Positions 7,923-27,367 of a stretch of DNA of 64,000 nt are shown one piece after another. The stretch covers positions 1,736,001 through 1,800,000 of the forward strand of contig OY759969.1 in NCBI GenBank assembly GCA_963662865.1, read 5' to 3'. The position numbers and the translations under genes were made by a program. Position 1 is the first letter of the stretch; each line of letters starts with the position of its first letter. The notes beneath the pieces were generated by a model that saw only the letters and a list, made by a program, of their open reading frames with translations, was not told where the DNA came from and did not search any database. Source of the stretch: JAJDYQ01 sp963662865 (GTDB lineage: Bacteria > Pseudomonadota > Gammaproteobacteria > JAJDYQ01).

Positions 7923-8465
7923 TTGGCTGCGAGTCAGTTTGTTCCGAAATCAGAACTGGTTAATCAGCTTCGCCATATTATGAACGCTGGCAAAACCGGC
8001 TATCTCTCTATTGTGACCGATACGAGCCGGGCGGCGTTGTTGCGGTTCCAGCAAGGGAAACTGGTGCAATCCAATGTACGCTCGAAGAATGTCTCAGATG
8101 CGATTCAGGTGATCAATCAATGCCGGCAGGTGAAATTTACTTATGCGGATGCTCCTGTGGATGGCCACTCCGACATCATGCCGATGGACACGTTTCTTCA
8201 GTTGATACTCCTGGAGGACGACAGTCAGGTTCCATCTTCCAAGGAGGAGACTGCTGAAACTGAAATAGCGTACTCCGAGGCCCGCGTGTTGAAAGACATG
8301 GCCGCTAATTATTTAGGCCCGATAGCAGACTTCATCGTGGAAGAAGCACTGGCAAACAACGAAAACATGCTACAAGCTGTGCAAAGTATCACCAAATCCA
8401 TTCCCGACCCGAATCAGGCCGGTCAGTTCAAATCGGAGGTGCTGGCAATTTTGCGCGACATTTAA
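7923..8465 (+). CDS. DUF4388-like protein, putative partner of the HAMP sensor
   Basis: A 180-residue cytoplasmic protein. The N-terminal part (SELVNQLRHIMNAGKTGYLS, then LLRFQQGKLVQSNVRSKNVSDA) resembles the DUF4388/PatA N-terminal fold used in signalling proteins. The C-terminal part (LKDMAANYLGPIADFIVEEA) is a separate small helical domain also seen at the end of some bacterial signalling proteins. The start is a TTG at 7923 behind a G-rich ribosome binding site; the next methionine would remove the first motif. Co-transcription with the upstream sensor is likely because only 20 bases separate them. Confidence 0.6.
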   Translation: MAASQFVPKSELVNQLRHIMNAGKTGYLSIVTDTSRAALLRFQQGKLVQSNVRSKNVSDAIQVINQCRQVKFTYADAPVDGHSDIMPMDTFLQLILLEDDSQVPSSKEETAETEIAYSEARVLKDMAANYLGPIADFIVEEALANNENMLQAVQSITKSIPDPNQAGQFKSEVLAILRDI

Positions 8466-8499
8466 CGCTTGATTCCTCAAGTTGTTGAGAATTGCATAG

Positions 8500-8541
8500 A
8501 TACCTCCCCAGATAGAGTCGGGGGGTATAATTTTCTTTTTA
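8500..8541 (+). terminator. Rho-independent terminator after the sensor pair
   Basis: ATACCTCCCC pairs with GGGGGGTAT around an 11-base loop. It is followed by a T-rich run (AATTTTCTTTTTA). It lies 35 bases after the stop of the DUF4388-like gene. Confidence 0.8.
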
Positions 8542-8709
8542 TTCACCTGCAGGATTTATTGATCTGGATTAAGTCACTTGAAAATCAGCCTCATGCCACG
8601 TGGAAAACCGCTTTGCTTGTTGTATGATGAAGATCGCAGGAAGGCACAGGCTTCAAGATCAATGCTTCCTGTCCCCTGTAATAACACAATGCATTTTCGG
8701 AGAATTAAA

Positions 8710-9315
8710 ATGACTTTGAAGAAAACTTTGGCCCTGTTGGCTGTCACGGGTGCGACTGTAATGATGGGATCATCTATTCAGGCCCAGCCCTGGAGCGGTT
8801 CTGGCTATGGTGGTGATAATTTTGGTACTTCCGGTTGGGGCGATGGGCGCAGTTCCGGCCGTGGTAACGCTTCCGGTGAAGGAGATTTCAATATGAATTT
8901 CTCTGGTCGTGGTCAGGGTAATATGGACGGCGACAGTAACTGGCAGGGTTCCGGTTATGGTTCCGGCAACAACCAGGGCGGCTACTATGGTGGTGGCCCA
9001 TACGGTTATGGCCCCCGTGGTTACGGTACGCCCCCCGGTTACGGTACGCCCCCCGGTTACGGTGCGCCCCCCGGTTACGGTACGCCTCCCGGTTACGGTA
9101 CGCCTCCCGGTTACGGTGCGCCCCCCGGTTACGGTACGCCTCCCGGTTACGGTGCGCCCCCCGGTTACGGTACACCCCCCGGCTATGGTGCGCCTTACGG
9201 TGGTTACGGTGCCCCCTATGGTTACGGTGCTCCAGGGATGATGCCGCAGATGCCTATGCCGCCGCGTCCCGCGCCTCTGGCACCACAACAACAGGTTCCG
9301 GCACAGAATAATTAG
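8710..9315 (+). CDS. Gly/Tyr-rich repeat protein resembling sulfur globule proteins
   Basis: A 201-residue secreted protein with signal peptide (MTLKKTLALLAVTGATVMMG, cleavage after SIQA). The mature part is rich in Gly, Tyr, Asn and Ser, with WSGSGYGGDNFG and GEGDFNMNFSGRGQGNMDGD. Nine perfect GYG[A/T]PP hexads lie at 9019-9180. The composition and the FNMNFSGRG motif resemble sulfur globule family proteins, which coat periplasmic sulfur deposits. The start at 8710 has a good ribosome binding site (GGAG) and a proper signal peptide; an upstream TTG at 8578 does not. A different structural role cannot be excluded. Confidence 0.65.
   Translation: MTLKKTLALLAVTGATVMMGSSIQAQPWSGSGYGGDNFGTSGWGDGRSSGRGNASGEGDFNMNFSGRGQGNMDGDSNWQGSGYGSGNNQGGYYGGGPYGYGPRGYGTPPGYGTPPGYGAPPGYGTPPGYGTPPGYGAPPGYGTPPGYGAPPGYGTPPGYGAPYGGYGAPYGYGAPGMMPQMPMPPRPAPLAPQQQVPAQNN
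9019..9198 (+). repeat. 18-base tandem repeat encoding GYG[A/T]PP
   Basis: Nine tandem 18-base units (GGTTACGGTACGCCCCCC type, Ala or Thr at the fourth position) plus a tenth degenerate unit. Synonymous variation between units is small, so copy number may vary between strains. Confidence 0.85.
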
Positions 9316-9397
9316 AGCCTGCTCTGCAGTAAATTGCCCGTTAAGATCCATGGTTTCATCAGGAGCCATGGGGCTTACGGAGCCACTTGCTTACCAG

Positions 9398-10045
9398 CTA
9401 ATCTGAGTCAACCCGCCGGTCGCGTATTCCATGCGTGAAAAGCGCCTGAATGCCTGATCGCTGAACCAGGGAGTGGATGTAGTTTCGATAATGCGCGACC
9501 GCACTGACGCCATTTGCGGCAACATCGTATATTTTCCAGTTACCCTGGATGCGTGCGATGCGCAGCTCAACAACAGTCGGGTACTGATTTTGACGATAGA
9601 CGTGAAGAACGACGTTGACTCTCCCCCGATAGAGATTGCCGTTAATATTCATTAGCTGTGCCTGCCCTCCCTTGTAGGCGGAAAGATTATTGACCAGAGC
9701 GGCAAGAAATCTCCGCTTTATCATAGCACTGACTGCACTATGCTGCTGCCGATCAAGAGAGTATTCCAGGCGGCCTAATACCATACTCGACATCACGGAA
9801 AAGTCGAAGAAAGGTGCCACCTCGGTTTCGACAAACTGTTGCAGGCTGGCCGGGTCATCGAGTTGTTTTGACTCAACGAATGCCCGGATCCTGTCGATAC
9901 CGGCCTGCACCACTTCGCGGGGATTCTGCACAGAATACGAAGTCGGACCGGGAGGGTATCCGCCGGGCGACTGACTGGGGCGCTGCGCGTGAACCTGGGT
10001 GAAGAGGGTCAAACCGACAATAATGGTAACCAGCAGTGTTCTCAT
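9398..10045 (-). CDS. MlaC/Ttg2D-like phospholipid-binding periplasmic protein
   Basis: A 215-residue protein with signal peptide (MRTLLVTIIVGLTLFTQVHA) followed by a short Pro/Gly-rich linker. The MlaC fold is indicated by VAPFFDFSVMSSMVLGR, FLAALVNNLSAY and GNWKIYDVAANGVS. Such proteins shuttle phospholipids or related lipids across the periplasm, usually with an Mla ABC transporter. No mla genes are adjacent, so it is an orphan copy. A ribosome binding site (AAAGGAACAGG) precedes the ATG at 10045. Confidence 0.82.
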   Translation of the reverse strand: MRTLLVTIIVGLTLFTQVHAQRPSQSPGGYPPGPTSYSVQNPREVVQAGIDRIRAFVESKQLDDPASLQQFVETEVAPFFDFSVMSSMVLGRLEYSLDRQQHSAVSAMIKRRFLAALVNNLSAYKGGQAQLMNINGNLYRGRVNVVLHVYRQNQYPTVVELRIARIQGNWKIYDVAANGVSAVAHYRNYIHSLVQRSGIQALFTHGIRDRRVDSD

Positions 10046-10190
10046 ATTCCTGTTCCTTTGGTAGTGAATTGGATTTCATCGTTACCGGATTACCCGGTCA
10101 GTATAGCGGTTGTTAAATAAGGATATAAGGCGGGCATGAAAAAAACCGGCGGCTGACCGGAGAATAGACGAAAATAGCAGATCGTTCTTA

Positions 10191-10712
10191 TTATTGGCGG
10201 ATTGTCAGCGTATCACCGCGTTGTATCAATTCCAGCCGCTTCAGAAAAGACATACCAAGCAGGATTTCATCCGTGTTCATATGGGGATTTATCTGGGCGG
10301 CTATATCATACAATTCGATATTGCCAATACCGATGGAGGCAAGCCGGGTGTTATAGGTTTCAATAACTCCATTTGCGGTATTGGCGTATGAGCGCGTCCC
10401 CGCTTTTAATGACAGACGCCGGGCAATATTCTCCGGGATGGAAACCAGAGTGGCACCGGTATCAAGGAGGAATGTCACAGATTGGTCATTAATCCTGCCC
10501 CGGGCCAGATAATGTCCCTGCTTATTGCGCTTAAGCCTGATTTCACGCAACCCCTGATCAGATATACTGGATTGAATGTTTTGATTGGGATTCCACTGCT
10601 TATCCAGAATATCGCTGAAAAGAAGACTGAGCAGACCGACTGCAATTATCCAGGCGACAATGATCATATGTCGTCCCATACTCTTTTGAGATTGATCCTC
10701 TGATTTCGGCAT
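10191..10712 (-). CDS. Membrane-anchored retropepsin-like aspartic protease (TIGR02281-like)
   Basis: A 173-residue protein with one membrane helix (HMIIVAWIIAVGLLSLLF) and a periplasmic retropepsin-like domain. The active-site motif D84-T-G is in FLLDTGATLVSIP. The C-terminal motif EILLGMSFLKRLELIQRGD is typical of clan AA single-domain proteases that act as dimers. The start at 10712 is supported by the ribosome binding site GGGAGAAGG; the longer reading frame to 10904 would lie inside the divergent hydrolase. Only 15 bases separate its start from that of the hydrolase. Confidence 0.85.
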   Translation of the reverse strand: MPKSEDQSQKSMGRHMIIVAWIIAVGLLSLLFSDILDKQWNPNQNIQSSISDQGLREIRLKRNKQGHYLARGRINDQSVTFLLDTGATLVSIPENIARRLSLKAGTRSYANTANGVIETYNTRLASIGIGNIELYDIAAQINPHMNTDEILLGMSFLKRLELIQRGDTLTIRQ

Positions 10713-10727
10713 TACCTTCTCCCGACA

Positions 10728-11360
10728 ATGAAAAAACCCGTAGAAGAAAAAATACTTATCCCCGGTTCCGCTGGAGAACTGGAGGCCCTGTTGAGCGTAG
10801 TCGATGACTATGGTGACAGTATCGGTATCATCTGTCACCCACATCCGCTGTACGGTGGCAGCATGAACAACAAGGTGGTTCACTATACCGCCCGCGCACT
10901 GCACAAAGTCGGGATGCCTGTGCTGCGTTTCAACTTCAGGGGAGTTGGGCGCAGCGGAGGCGAGTTCAGCAATGCCATTGGAGAAGCTGACGATCTCAAG
11001 GCGGTTGCCGAGTGGTTACGACAAAAATACCCTGCCCGAAGCCTTATAGTAGCGGGCTTTTCATTCGGTTCCTATGTGGCGGTAAGTCAGGTACGGGCAT
11101 TGGCCGCAACAAAGCTCATATCCATTGCCCCGCCGGTGAATCTATATAATTTTCATGAACTGGCACCGCAAATTCCCTGGTTGGTAATCATGGGCGATGA
11201 AGATGAAGTTGTACCGGTGTCTGAAGTCCGGCAATGGCTGGAAAATAAAGCCTCAAACCGCCAGGTGGTGTGGATGAAGGGAGCAAGCCACTTTTTTCAC
11301 GGCCGCCTGCCGGAATTATCCGGCCACATCGAGAATTGGCTGACCACTAACACAGATTAA
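10728..11360 (+). CDS. Alpha/beta hydrolase of the CocE/YjfP-like short type
   Basis: A 210-residue cytoplasmic hydrolase. The core has HPHPLYGGSMNNKVV, the oxyanion region FNFRGVGRSGG, the nucleophile elbow G-F-S112-F-G-S, an acid in MGDEDEVVP (D157 or D159) and the histidine H188 in GASHFFHGRL. This pattern is widespread in proteobacteria and the physiological substrate is unknown. No clear ribosome binding site precedes the ATG at 10728, because the sequence there is the leader of the divergent protease gene. Confidence 0.85.
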   Translation: MKKPVEEKILIPGSAGELEALLSVVDDYGDSIGIICHPHPLYGGSMNNKVVHYTARALHKVGMPVLRFNFRGVGRSGGEFSNAIGEADDLKAVAEWLRQKYPARSLIVAGFSFGSYVAVSQVRALAATKLISIAPPVNLYNFHELAPQIPWLVIMGDEDEVVPVSEVRQWLENKASNRQVVWMKGASHFFHGRLPELSGHIENWLTTNTD

Positions 11361-11471
11361 TAACGAGGGAGCGAGCGGAAGAACTCGGTCTTTTTTACGC
11401 ACTGACCATGGTGTTCTTTGACGCAGGTATGGCAATTTAACCGGCACAAAGTAGCCGCCGGGGAGTAGGGC

Positions 11472-12065
11472 CTATCTTGTCTTTCGGTTTGCCAGCCAAG
11501 CGCTACGGGAATCCGATAAAACCAGTGGACGAATAATGTCACCGCAATGGAATCGAAGCTGCCCGTGCTCCAAATCCTCAATATAAAGCTTCAACGTCTC
11601 TCTGATGGAAGGAAAGGCCAACTCCTCCCAGGGGATATCCCGAGGATCAACCAGATTGACCTCCGATGATTCCGGCCCCGGCCCGAACTCATGACCAACA
11701 AGCCTGCCGTAGTAGATCATATAAACCTGATTAATATGTGGCAGGTTGAGCAGGGAAAAAAGCCCGTGAATTTTTATTTCCGCCCTCGCTTCCTCCCATG
11801 TCTCTCTGGCGGCAGCCTGTTCGACAGTCTCATGATTTTCCATAAAACCGGCGGGCAGAGTCCACATCCCCCTGCGAGGCTCTATGGCCCTTTTGCAGAT
11901 AAGAATCTTGTCTTCATGGGTAACAAGGCAACCTGCCACAATATTTGGATTCTGATAATGGACAAAATTACAATCTCCGCAAATGAAGCGCGGGCAACTA
12001 TCCCCGTCAGGTACACGCAACTTGACATCGCCTGAACCACATTGCGAACAGTAATTAATTTTCAC
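11472..12065 (-). CDS. Nudix hydrolase with N-terminal zinc ribbon
   Basis: A 197-residue protein. The zinc ribbon uses C6, C9, C29 and C32. The Nudix box starts at G73 (GFMENHETVEQAAARE) and continues with the R-E-x2-E-E residues 87-92, which bind the metal. The family hydrolyses nucleoside diphosphate-linked substrates; zinc-ribbon versions often act on NAD(H), ADP-ribose or related compounds. The start is a GTG at 12065, which begins the ribbon (MKINYCSQCG). It converges on the hydrolase gene. Confidence 0.88.
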   Translation of the reverse strand: MKINYCSQCGSGDVKLRVPDGDSCPRFICGDCNFVHYQNPNIVAGCLVTHEDKILICKRAIEPRRGMWTLPAGFMENHETVEQAAARETWEEARAEIKIHGLFSLLNLPHINQVYMIYYGRLVGHEFGPGPESSEVNLVDPRDIPWEELAFPSIRETLKLYIEDLEHGQLRFHCGDIIRPLVLSDSRSAWLANRKTR

Positions 12066-12161
12066 GTCGGCGCTGGTAAATATCGGATATATGTATGGTG
12101 CCTACATTGCGCGACTCATAGGCAGAAAGCAAGCACTTGTCCGGGTTCAGTACCTGTGAAA

Positions 12162-12188
12162 CAACATCAAGCTAGCCGCTTGATGTTG
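12162..12188. repeat. Strong hairpin, no T-run
   Basis: CAACATCAAGC and GCTTGATGTTG form a perfect 11-base stem around TAGCC. It lies upstream of the Nudix gene and beyond the terminator of the giant gene. It may be a protein binding site or the relic of a mobile repeat; nothing more can be read from it. Confidence 0.6.
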
Positions 12189-12293
12189 CAGGGCGTTAGC
12201 CTGAAACATCTTTAACCGGCCCGACCCTCGAATAGAAATCCGGATAAAAACCCCGCTGAAAACACAACAGAGCAACTGGTATCACCGCAAATA

Positions 12294-12320
12294 GCCGCCG
12301 GGGGATCTGCCCCCGGCGGC
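12294..12320 (-). terminator. Terminator of the giant surface protein gene
   Basis: A perfect 11-base GC-rich stem (GCCGCCGGGGG / CCCCCGGCGGC) with a five-base loop lies 12 bases beyond the giant gene's stop. In the minus direction it is followed by TATTTG, a weak T-rich tail. Confidence 0.7.
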
Positions 12321-12331
12321 CATGCCAATCG

Positions 12332-23119
<10,788 letters not shown>

Positions 23120-23125
23120 GGTCAT

Positions 23126-23462
23126 TCCTCTGTTACGACAATGTGTAAGCGGCCTTGCGGGCCGCTTTGTTTTCCGTTGACTGCTGTCTATTTTCTGGCC
23201 TGGGCGCGGTTTTTCTGTGCGGACCGGGCCGGGGGCCTGATTCAGGCCCGGCTGCCGAGTCGGTTTTGAACATCGGTGCCGGGCCTGTGTGCCTCGGAAT
23301 CCAGCTGCAATCCGGTTTACTTTAGTCTATCCGGGACGGGATTGCAAGCCCGGTCCTGAAATTTGGTGCTTATGGGGCTGAATCGCGGTCTGTGTGGGCG
23401 TTTGCAGGCCGGTTTTTCATGGCTGTGTTGATGTTGTTCCTGTTGGGCCGGCTATTGTCGGG
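23126..23462. other. Intergenic leader of the giant gene, with hairpin
   Basis: No gene is seen in these 337 bases. A hairpin at 23148-23166 (AGCGGCC / GGCCGCT) lies about 25 bases upstream of the giant gene's start. On the plus strand it is followed by TTGTTTT, so it reads as a plus-strand terminator. On the minus strand it would sit in the 5' leader of the giant gene. A promoter for the giant gene is expected further right but no box stands out. Confidence 0.45.
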
Positions 23463-24335
23463 TCAGGCTCCGGTCTGTGCGGATGGGGGTCTGTTTTGCT
23501 GTCGAATGTCCAGTACCATCCGGTAAATCTGCTTTCTGGGGATGTTCATGGCTTTGCTGACCGCTGAGGCCAACTGTGCCGCCGACAGGCTATTGTTCAG
23601 TTCTTCCAGCAATTTTTGCACCTGTTGCAGGTCTGCATCGGTGTTTTCTTTGCGCGCACCGGCAACCAGCAGTACAAACTCTCCTCGCTGCTCCGGTCGG
23701 CCAGTCAAATAATTATTCAGCATTACGGTCACTGTGTCGCGCTGTATTGTTTCGTATGCCTTGGTCAGCTCTCTGGCGATGACTATTTCACGGTCGCCTC
23801 CCAGAATGTCGTTGATGTCGTGCAGGCAGGGGATGATACGCCTTGCCGATTCGTAAAAGGCCAGTGTCTCTGGAATCCCGGCCAAACGCCGCAGTGCTGT
23901 TTTTCTGGCGGCGGTTTTGGCGGGCAGGAAGCCGTGACAGTAAAATCGGTTGGCCGGCAGGCCGGAGGCGCTCAGGGCGGCCACTATCGCGCTGGCTCCG
24001 GGGATGGGGGTGACGGGTATTCCTGCATTCTGTGCGGCACGTATCAGGTGGTAACCCGGATCGCTGATGAGCGGTGTGCCGGCGTCACTGATGAGGGCTA
24101 TGTGTAATCCCTGTCGCAGGTGTTCGATTAATGTTGCCGAGCGGTTACGCTCGTTGTGGTCATGCAGTGCGATCGGTTGGGTGTTTATCGCCAGGGAGGC
24201 GAGTAATTTGCGGCTATGTCGTGTATCTTCTGCGGCAATCAGGTCGGCTTTTCTGAGTGTTGCTATGGCTCGCCGGGTTATATCGGCCAGATTGCCGATC
24301 GGTGTTGCTACGATGTATAAACAACCTGTTTCCAT
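23463..24335 (-). CDS. rsmI: 16S rRNA (cytidine(1402)-2'-O)-methyltransferase
   Basis: A 290-residue SAM-dependent methyltransferase of the tetrapyrrole-methylase fold. It methylates the ribose of C1402 in 16S rRNA. Conserved motifs are ATPIGNLADITRRA, AEDTRHSRKLL, ISDAGTPLISDPG, IPGASAIVAALSASGLP and FYESARRI. It is divergent from lpoA, with 14 bases between the two start codons, the arrangement known from Escherichia coli (yraL / lpoA). No clear ribosome binding site precedes its ATG. Confidence 0.96.
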   Translation of the reverse strand: METGCLYIVATPIGNLADITRRAIATLRKADLIAAEDTRHSRKLLASLAINTQPIALHDHNERNRSATLIEHLRQGLHIALISDAGTPLISDPGYHLIRAAQNAGIPVTPIPGASAIVAALSASGLPANRFYCHGFLPAKTAARKTALRRLAGIPETLAFYESARRIIPCLHDINDILGGDREIVIARELTKAYETIQRDTVTVMLNNYLTGRPEQRGEFVLLVAGARKENTDADLQQVQKLLEELNNSLSAAQLASAVSKAMNIPRKQIYRMVLDIRQQNRPPSAQTGA

Positions 24336-24349
24336 GAGGTGGATAGTAT

Positions 24350-26380
24350 ATGTTTTCCCGGCTGTCAGGCGGTCATGTTTCCCGGCCCGTTGTGCTTTTT
24401 TTTATGTTGTCTATGGGCCTGTTGTCCGGGTGTCAGCAGGCGGTTCCCACGGCCGTAGTGGTGGACAGGACTGAACCGGCTATCGAGGTTGCCGATGCGG
24501 GTGTTGCGGATGTTGCGACTGAAGGGCTGTCTCCGCTTGCTTCTATAGAGCTATTGCTCGAAGCGGCAAATAATCGACCGGCGAGCGAGGGCTTTGAATT
24601 ACGGCGGCAAGCCATGGATTTGTCCATTGATTATGAAGCAGCCGCGACAACTCGAAGACGTATTGCGGTACTTGAACGGCAATATCCTGATAATGCTTAT
24701 CGGGTGCGGATTGAGATTGTCAGGCAAAAGCTGCTGCTTGCTCAGGGCAGGTCACGGGATATCCTGGCGAATATCGACAGTATCGATCTGCTGGCGACGG
24801 CAGAGGAAAAAGTAAGGCTTGTGGAGCTGAAGGCCGATGCGCTGGAGCGGGCCGGCTTTGCTGTTGAAAGTGTGCGGCTGCGTATCGCGCTGGACGGGCT
24901 TTATGCCGATAGCGAGCAAACCCGGAAGCAGGAGAATGACCGGCTATTGTGGCTCGGTCTTATGCGGCTTGCGTCGGCAACTATCAGCGGCTATATATCC
25001 GAGACTGCGGATACTCTCAGTGGCTGGCTGGAACTGGCTTATCTGAGCCGGCAGCATCGGTACGACTCCGCCCTGCTGTATCAGGCGATTAATGACTGGT
25101 CGCTGAGATACGCCATTCATCCCGCTCATCGCTACATTATCGGGTATATCAGGCAACGACAGATCGCCATTAGTCACCATCCGCGACATATCGCGCTGCT
25201 GTTGCCGCTATCGGGTAAATTACAGGCCGCCGGCCAGGCCATTCGAGATGGTTTTGTGGCGAGTTATCTGGAGATCAAGCGACGGTTTGGAATGGGCACA
25301 GTCATTGATGTCTATGATACCGAAAGTAATCCTGAGCTTGCCAGGCTATCGCTGCAACAAGCCAGCGATAGTGGTGCCGACTTTATCGTCGGGCCATTGG
25401 ATAAGGCCGCCGTAGCGGCGGCTGTCGCTGCCGATGAGGCAGTGCCCGCACCACCGCCGGTCACGCCCAAGCCGTTGTCCGGGAGTCTGCAAGACGCTGC
25501 CAATAGCGGCGCCGCGCCAGATCCGGTGCCGTTGCTTGTCTTGAACACGGTGCCCCGGCGCCTGTCGGAGTTGAACTCAAATCATAAAATCTATCAGTTT
25601 ACGCTTGCTCCGGAGTCTGAGGCCATGCAGGTGGCAAATCGGGCTCATCTTGATGACCGGCGACAGGCGATGATTATCGTGCCCGAAAATGCCTGGGGAA
25701 ACCGCCTTTACGAAGCTTTTGCCTCGACCTATCGGAAACCGGGAGGGGTCATCACGGCGCAGTACCGTTATCAACGTGGGACTTCCGATCATTCCCGGGG
25801 AATACAACTGGGTCTCAATCTGGATAAAAGCAAACTCAGGTATCAGCGAGTTAAGCAACTGCTGAATCAGAATATTAAATTTACGCCGAGTCTGCGACGG
25901 GATATTGATGTGATTTTCCTGGCCGCATCACCACAGGAGGCCAGACAGATAAAATCTCAGTTGAAGTTTTTCTATGCCGATCACATTCCCGTCTATGCGA
26001 CTTCTCATATTTTTACCACGAAACTCGATGCTGCACGCGATAAGGATCTGGACGGCATATACTTCACTGATATGCCCTGGACGCTTAATGATAAACCCGC
26101 TCCCGGTTCGCTCAGAAAGATTTTGCGGGATAACTGGCCTGCGGATGTCACTAATCAATTCTCTCGCTTCCATGCTCTGGGCGTCGACGCATTCCGGCTT
26201 GTGCCTCAACTTAAGTGGCTGGCTGAACATCCGGATGAATGGTTCAATGGCGCGACGGGGAGGTTGTCTGTCAGCAGCAATGGTGTGGTCGAACGTGAAT
26301 CAAGCTGGGCGGTATTTCGCAATGGCATTCCATCCACTCAATCGACAATGGAAAATCAGTATGGTAAAAGCAATTGGTGA
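24350..26380 (+). CDS. lpoA: Penicillin-binding protein activator LpoA, outer-membrane lipoprotein
   Basis: A 676-residue lipoprotein; the lipobox LLSGC puts the acylated cysteine at residue 28. The N-terminal half is a TPR-like helical domain (residues about 60-270). The C-terminal half is a periplasmic-binding-protein-like fold (HIALLLPLSGKLQAAGQAIR to the end). LpoA reaches through the periplasm to stimulate PBP1a. A ribosome binding site GAGGTGG precedes the ATG. The last 20 bases overlap yraN. A Pro/Ala-rich insert (about residues 360-390) lies within the C-terminal domain. Confidence 0.92.
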   Translation: MFSRLSGGHVSRPVVLFFMLSMGLLSGCQQAVPTAVVVDRTEPAIEVADAGVADVATEGLSPLASIELLLEAANNRPASEGFELRRQAMDLSIDYEAAATTRRRIAVLERQYPDNAYRVRIEIVRQKLLLAQGRSRDILANIDSIDLLATAEEKVRLVELKADALERAGFAVESVRLRIALDGLYADSEQTRKQENDRLLWLGLMRLASATISGYISETADTLSGWLELAYLSRQHRYDSALLYQAINDWSLRYAIHPAHRYIIGYIRQRQIAISHHPRHIALLLPLSGKLQAAGQAIRDGFVASYLEIKRRFGMGTVIDVYDTESNPELARLSLQQASDSGADFIVGPLDKAAVAAAVAADEAVPAPPPVTPKPLSGSLQDAANSGAAPDPVPLLVLNTVPRRLSELNSNHKIYQFTLAPESEAMQVANRAHLDDRRQAMIIVPENAWGNRLYEAFASTYRKPGGVITAQYRYQRGTSDHSRGIQLGLNLDKSKLRYQRVKQLLNQNIKFTPSLRRDIDVIFLAASPQEARQIKSQLKFFYADHIPVYATSHIFTTKLDAARDKDLDGIYFTDMPWTLNDKPAPGSLRKILRDNWPADVTNQFSRFHALGVDAFRLVPQLKWLAEHPDEWFNGATGRLSVSSNGVVERESSWAVFRNGIPSTQSTMENQYGKSNW

Positions 26381-26732
26381 TCGGGCGGAGGCTATGGCCT
26401 GTGACTGGCTGAAAAGCAAAAAAATAATCATTAAGGAAACGAACTTTTACAGCCGCTACGGTGAGATTGATATTATCGTCCTGGAAAACAAGACCCTGTG
26501 TTTTACTGAGGTACGATACCGCAAATTACCGCTTTTCGGCAGCGCCGCAGAGACGGTGACTGCGTCCAAGCGGAATAAGCTTGCCAAGACGGCTGATTAT
26601 TATCTTATGAAAAATCCCCATTACATAAAATATCCGTGTCGTTTTGACATTATCGCCATAAACGGTGACCTCAGCGACCCGAAAATTGACTGGTATAAAA
26701 ATGCCTTTATCATTGAACCTTATCCGCGTTAG
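26361..26732 (+). CDS. yraN: YraN / UPF0102 family endonuclease-like protein
   Basis: A 123-residue protein of the UPF0102 family with a PD-(D/E)XK-type core: GDRAEAMACDWLKSK, then R-Y-G-E-I-D-I, then FTEVRYRK. The start at 26361 (MVKAIGDRAE) overlaps the end of lpoA by 20 bases. Order and spacing match the rsmI/lpoA-yraN-diaA-dolP cluster. The substrate is not established. Confidence 0.9.
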   Translation: MVKAIGDRAEAMACDWLKSKKIIIKETNFYSRYGEIDIIVLENKTLCFTEVRYRKLPLFGSAAETVTASKRNKLAKTADYYLMKNPHYIKYPCRFDIIAINGDLSDPKIDWYKNAFIIEPYPR

Positions 26733-26746
26733 TTAATTTTACTCTC

Positions 26747-27367
26747 ATGGCAGATGCTCTAAAAAATATGTCTGACCGCGCTATGAAAATATTTCAGGAT
26801 AGTGTCGATACCAAACTTGTCGCTATGCAGATACTGCCGGATAGTGTCGCCAGGGCCGCCACTATGATTTCCGAATGTCTGACGCGGGGCAATAAAGTGA
26901 TGAGTTGCGGGAATGGGGGTTCAGCCGCCGATGCTCAGCACTTTTCATCTGAAATGTTAAATCGGTTTGAGCTGGAGCGCCCTTCTTTACCCGCTATCGC
27001 CTTAACGACCGATACCTCGACATTGACCTCTATAGCAAACGATTATTCCTATGAGGAAATTTTTGCAAAACAAATCAAGGGACTTGGTCATAAGGGGGAT
27101 ATTCTGTTGGCAATATCAACCAGCGGCAATTCCATCAATGTCATTAACGCGGTCAAAACCGCACATAACAGGGGAATCGGCGTCATTGCGCTGACGGGAA
27201 AAGAAGGCGGGAAAATAACCTTTAATCTGTCGGATAGTGACCTGGAACTGAGGGCGCCGGGGGCGTCAACAGCGCGCATCCAGGAAGTCCATTTACTTAT
27301 CATTCACTGCTTGTGCGATCTGATTGACCGCACACTGCTGGGTCTCAACTTACAGGACGTAACATGA
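26747..27367 (+). CDS. diaA: DnaA initiator-associating protein DiaA / SIS-domain protein
   Basis: A 206-residue SIS-domain protein related to sedoheptulose-7-phosphate isomerase (GmhA). Key segments are SCGNGGSAADAQHFSSEML, IALTTDTSTLTSIANDYSYE and LLAISTSGNSINVINAVKTA. In this gene order the product is DiaA, which binds DnaA and promotes regular initiation of replication. GmhA function cannot be excluded by sequence alone. The stop overlaps dolP by four bases. Confidence 0.88.
   Translation: MADALKNMSDRAMKIFQDSVDTKLVAMQILPDSVARAATMISECLTRGNKVMSCGNGGSAADAQHFSSEMLNRFELERPSLPAIALTTDTSTLTSIANDYSYEEIFAKQIKGLGHKGDILLAISTSGNSINVINAVKTAHNRGIGVIALTGKEGGKITFNLSDSDLELRAPGASTARIQEVHLLIIHCLCDLIDRTLLGLNLQDVT

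Noticed and set aside
9019..9198. CRISPR-like array
   Set aside because: The repeats are directly tandem, in frame, encode GYG[A/T]PP and have no spacers.
8770..9369. Thr/Arg-rich minus-strand frame opposite the Gly/Tyr-rich gene
   Set aside because: It is a shadow of the 18-base repeat array, with no ribosome binding site and only repetitive text.
12162..12188. Terminator of the Nudix or giant gene
   Set aside because: It is a strong hairpin, but no T-run follows on either strand and the giant gene already has a better placed stem at 12294-12320.
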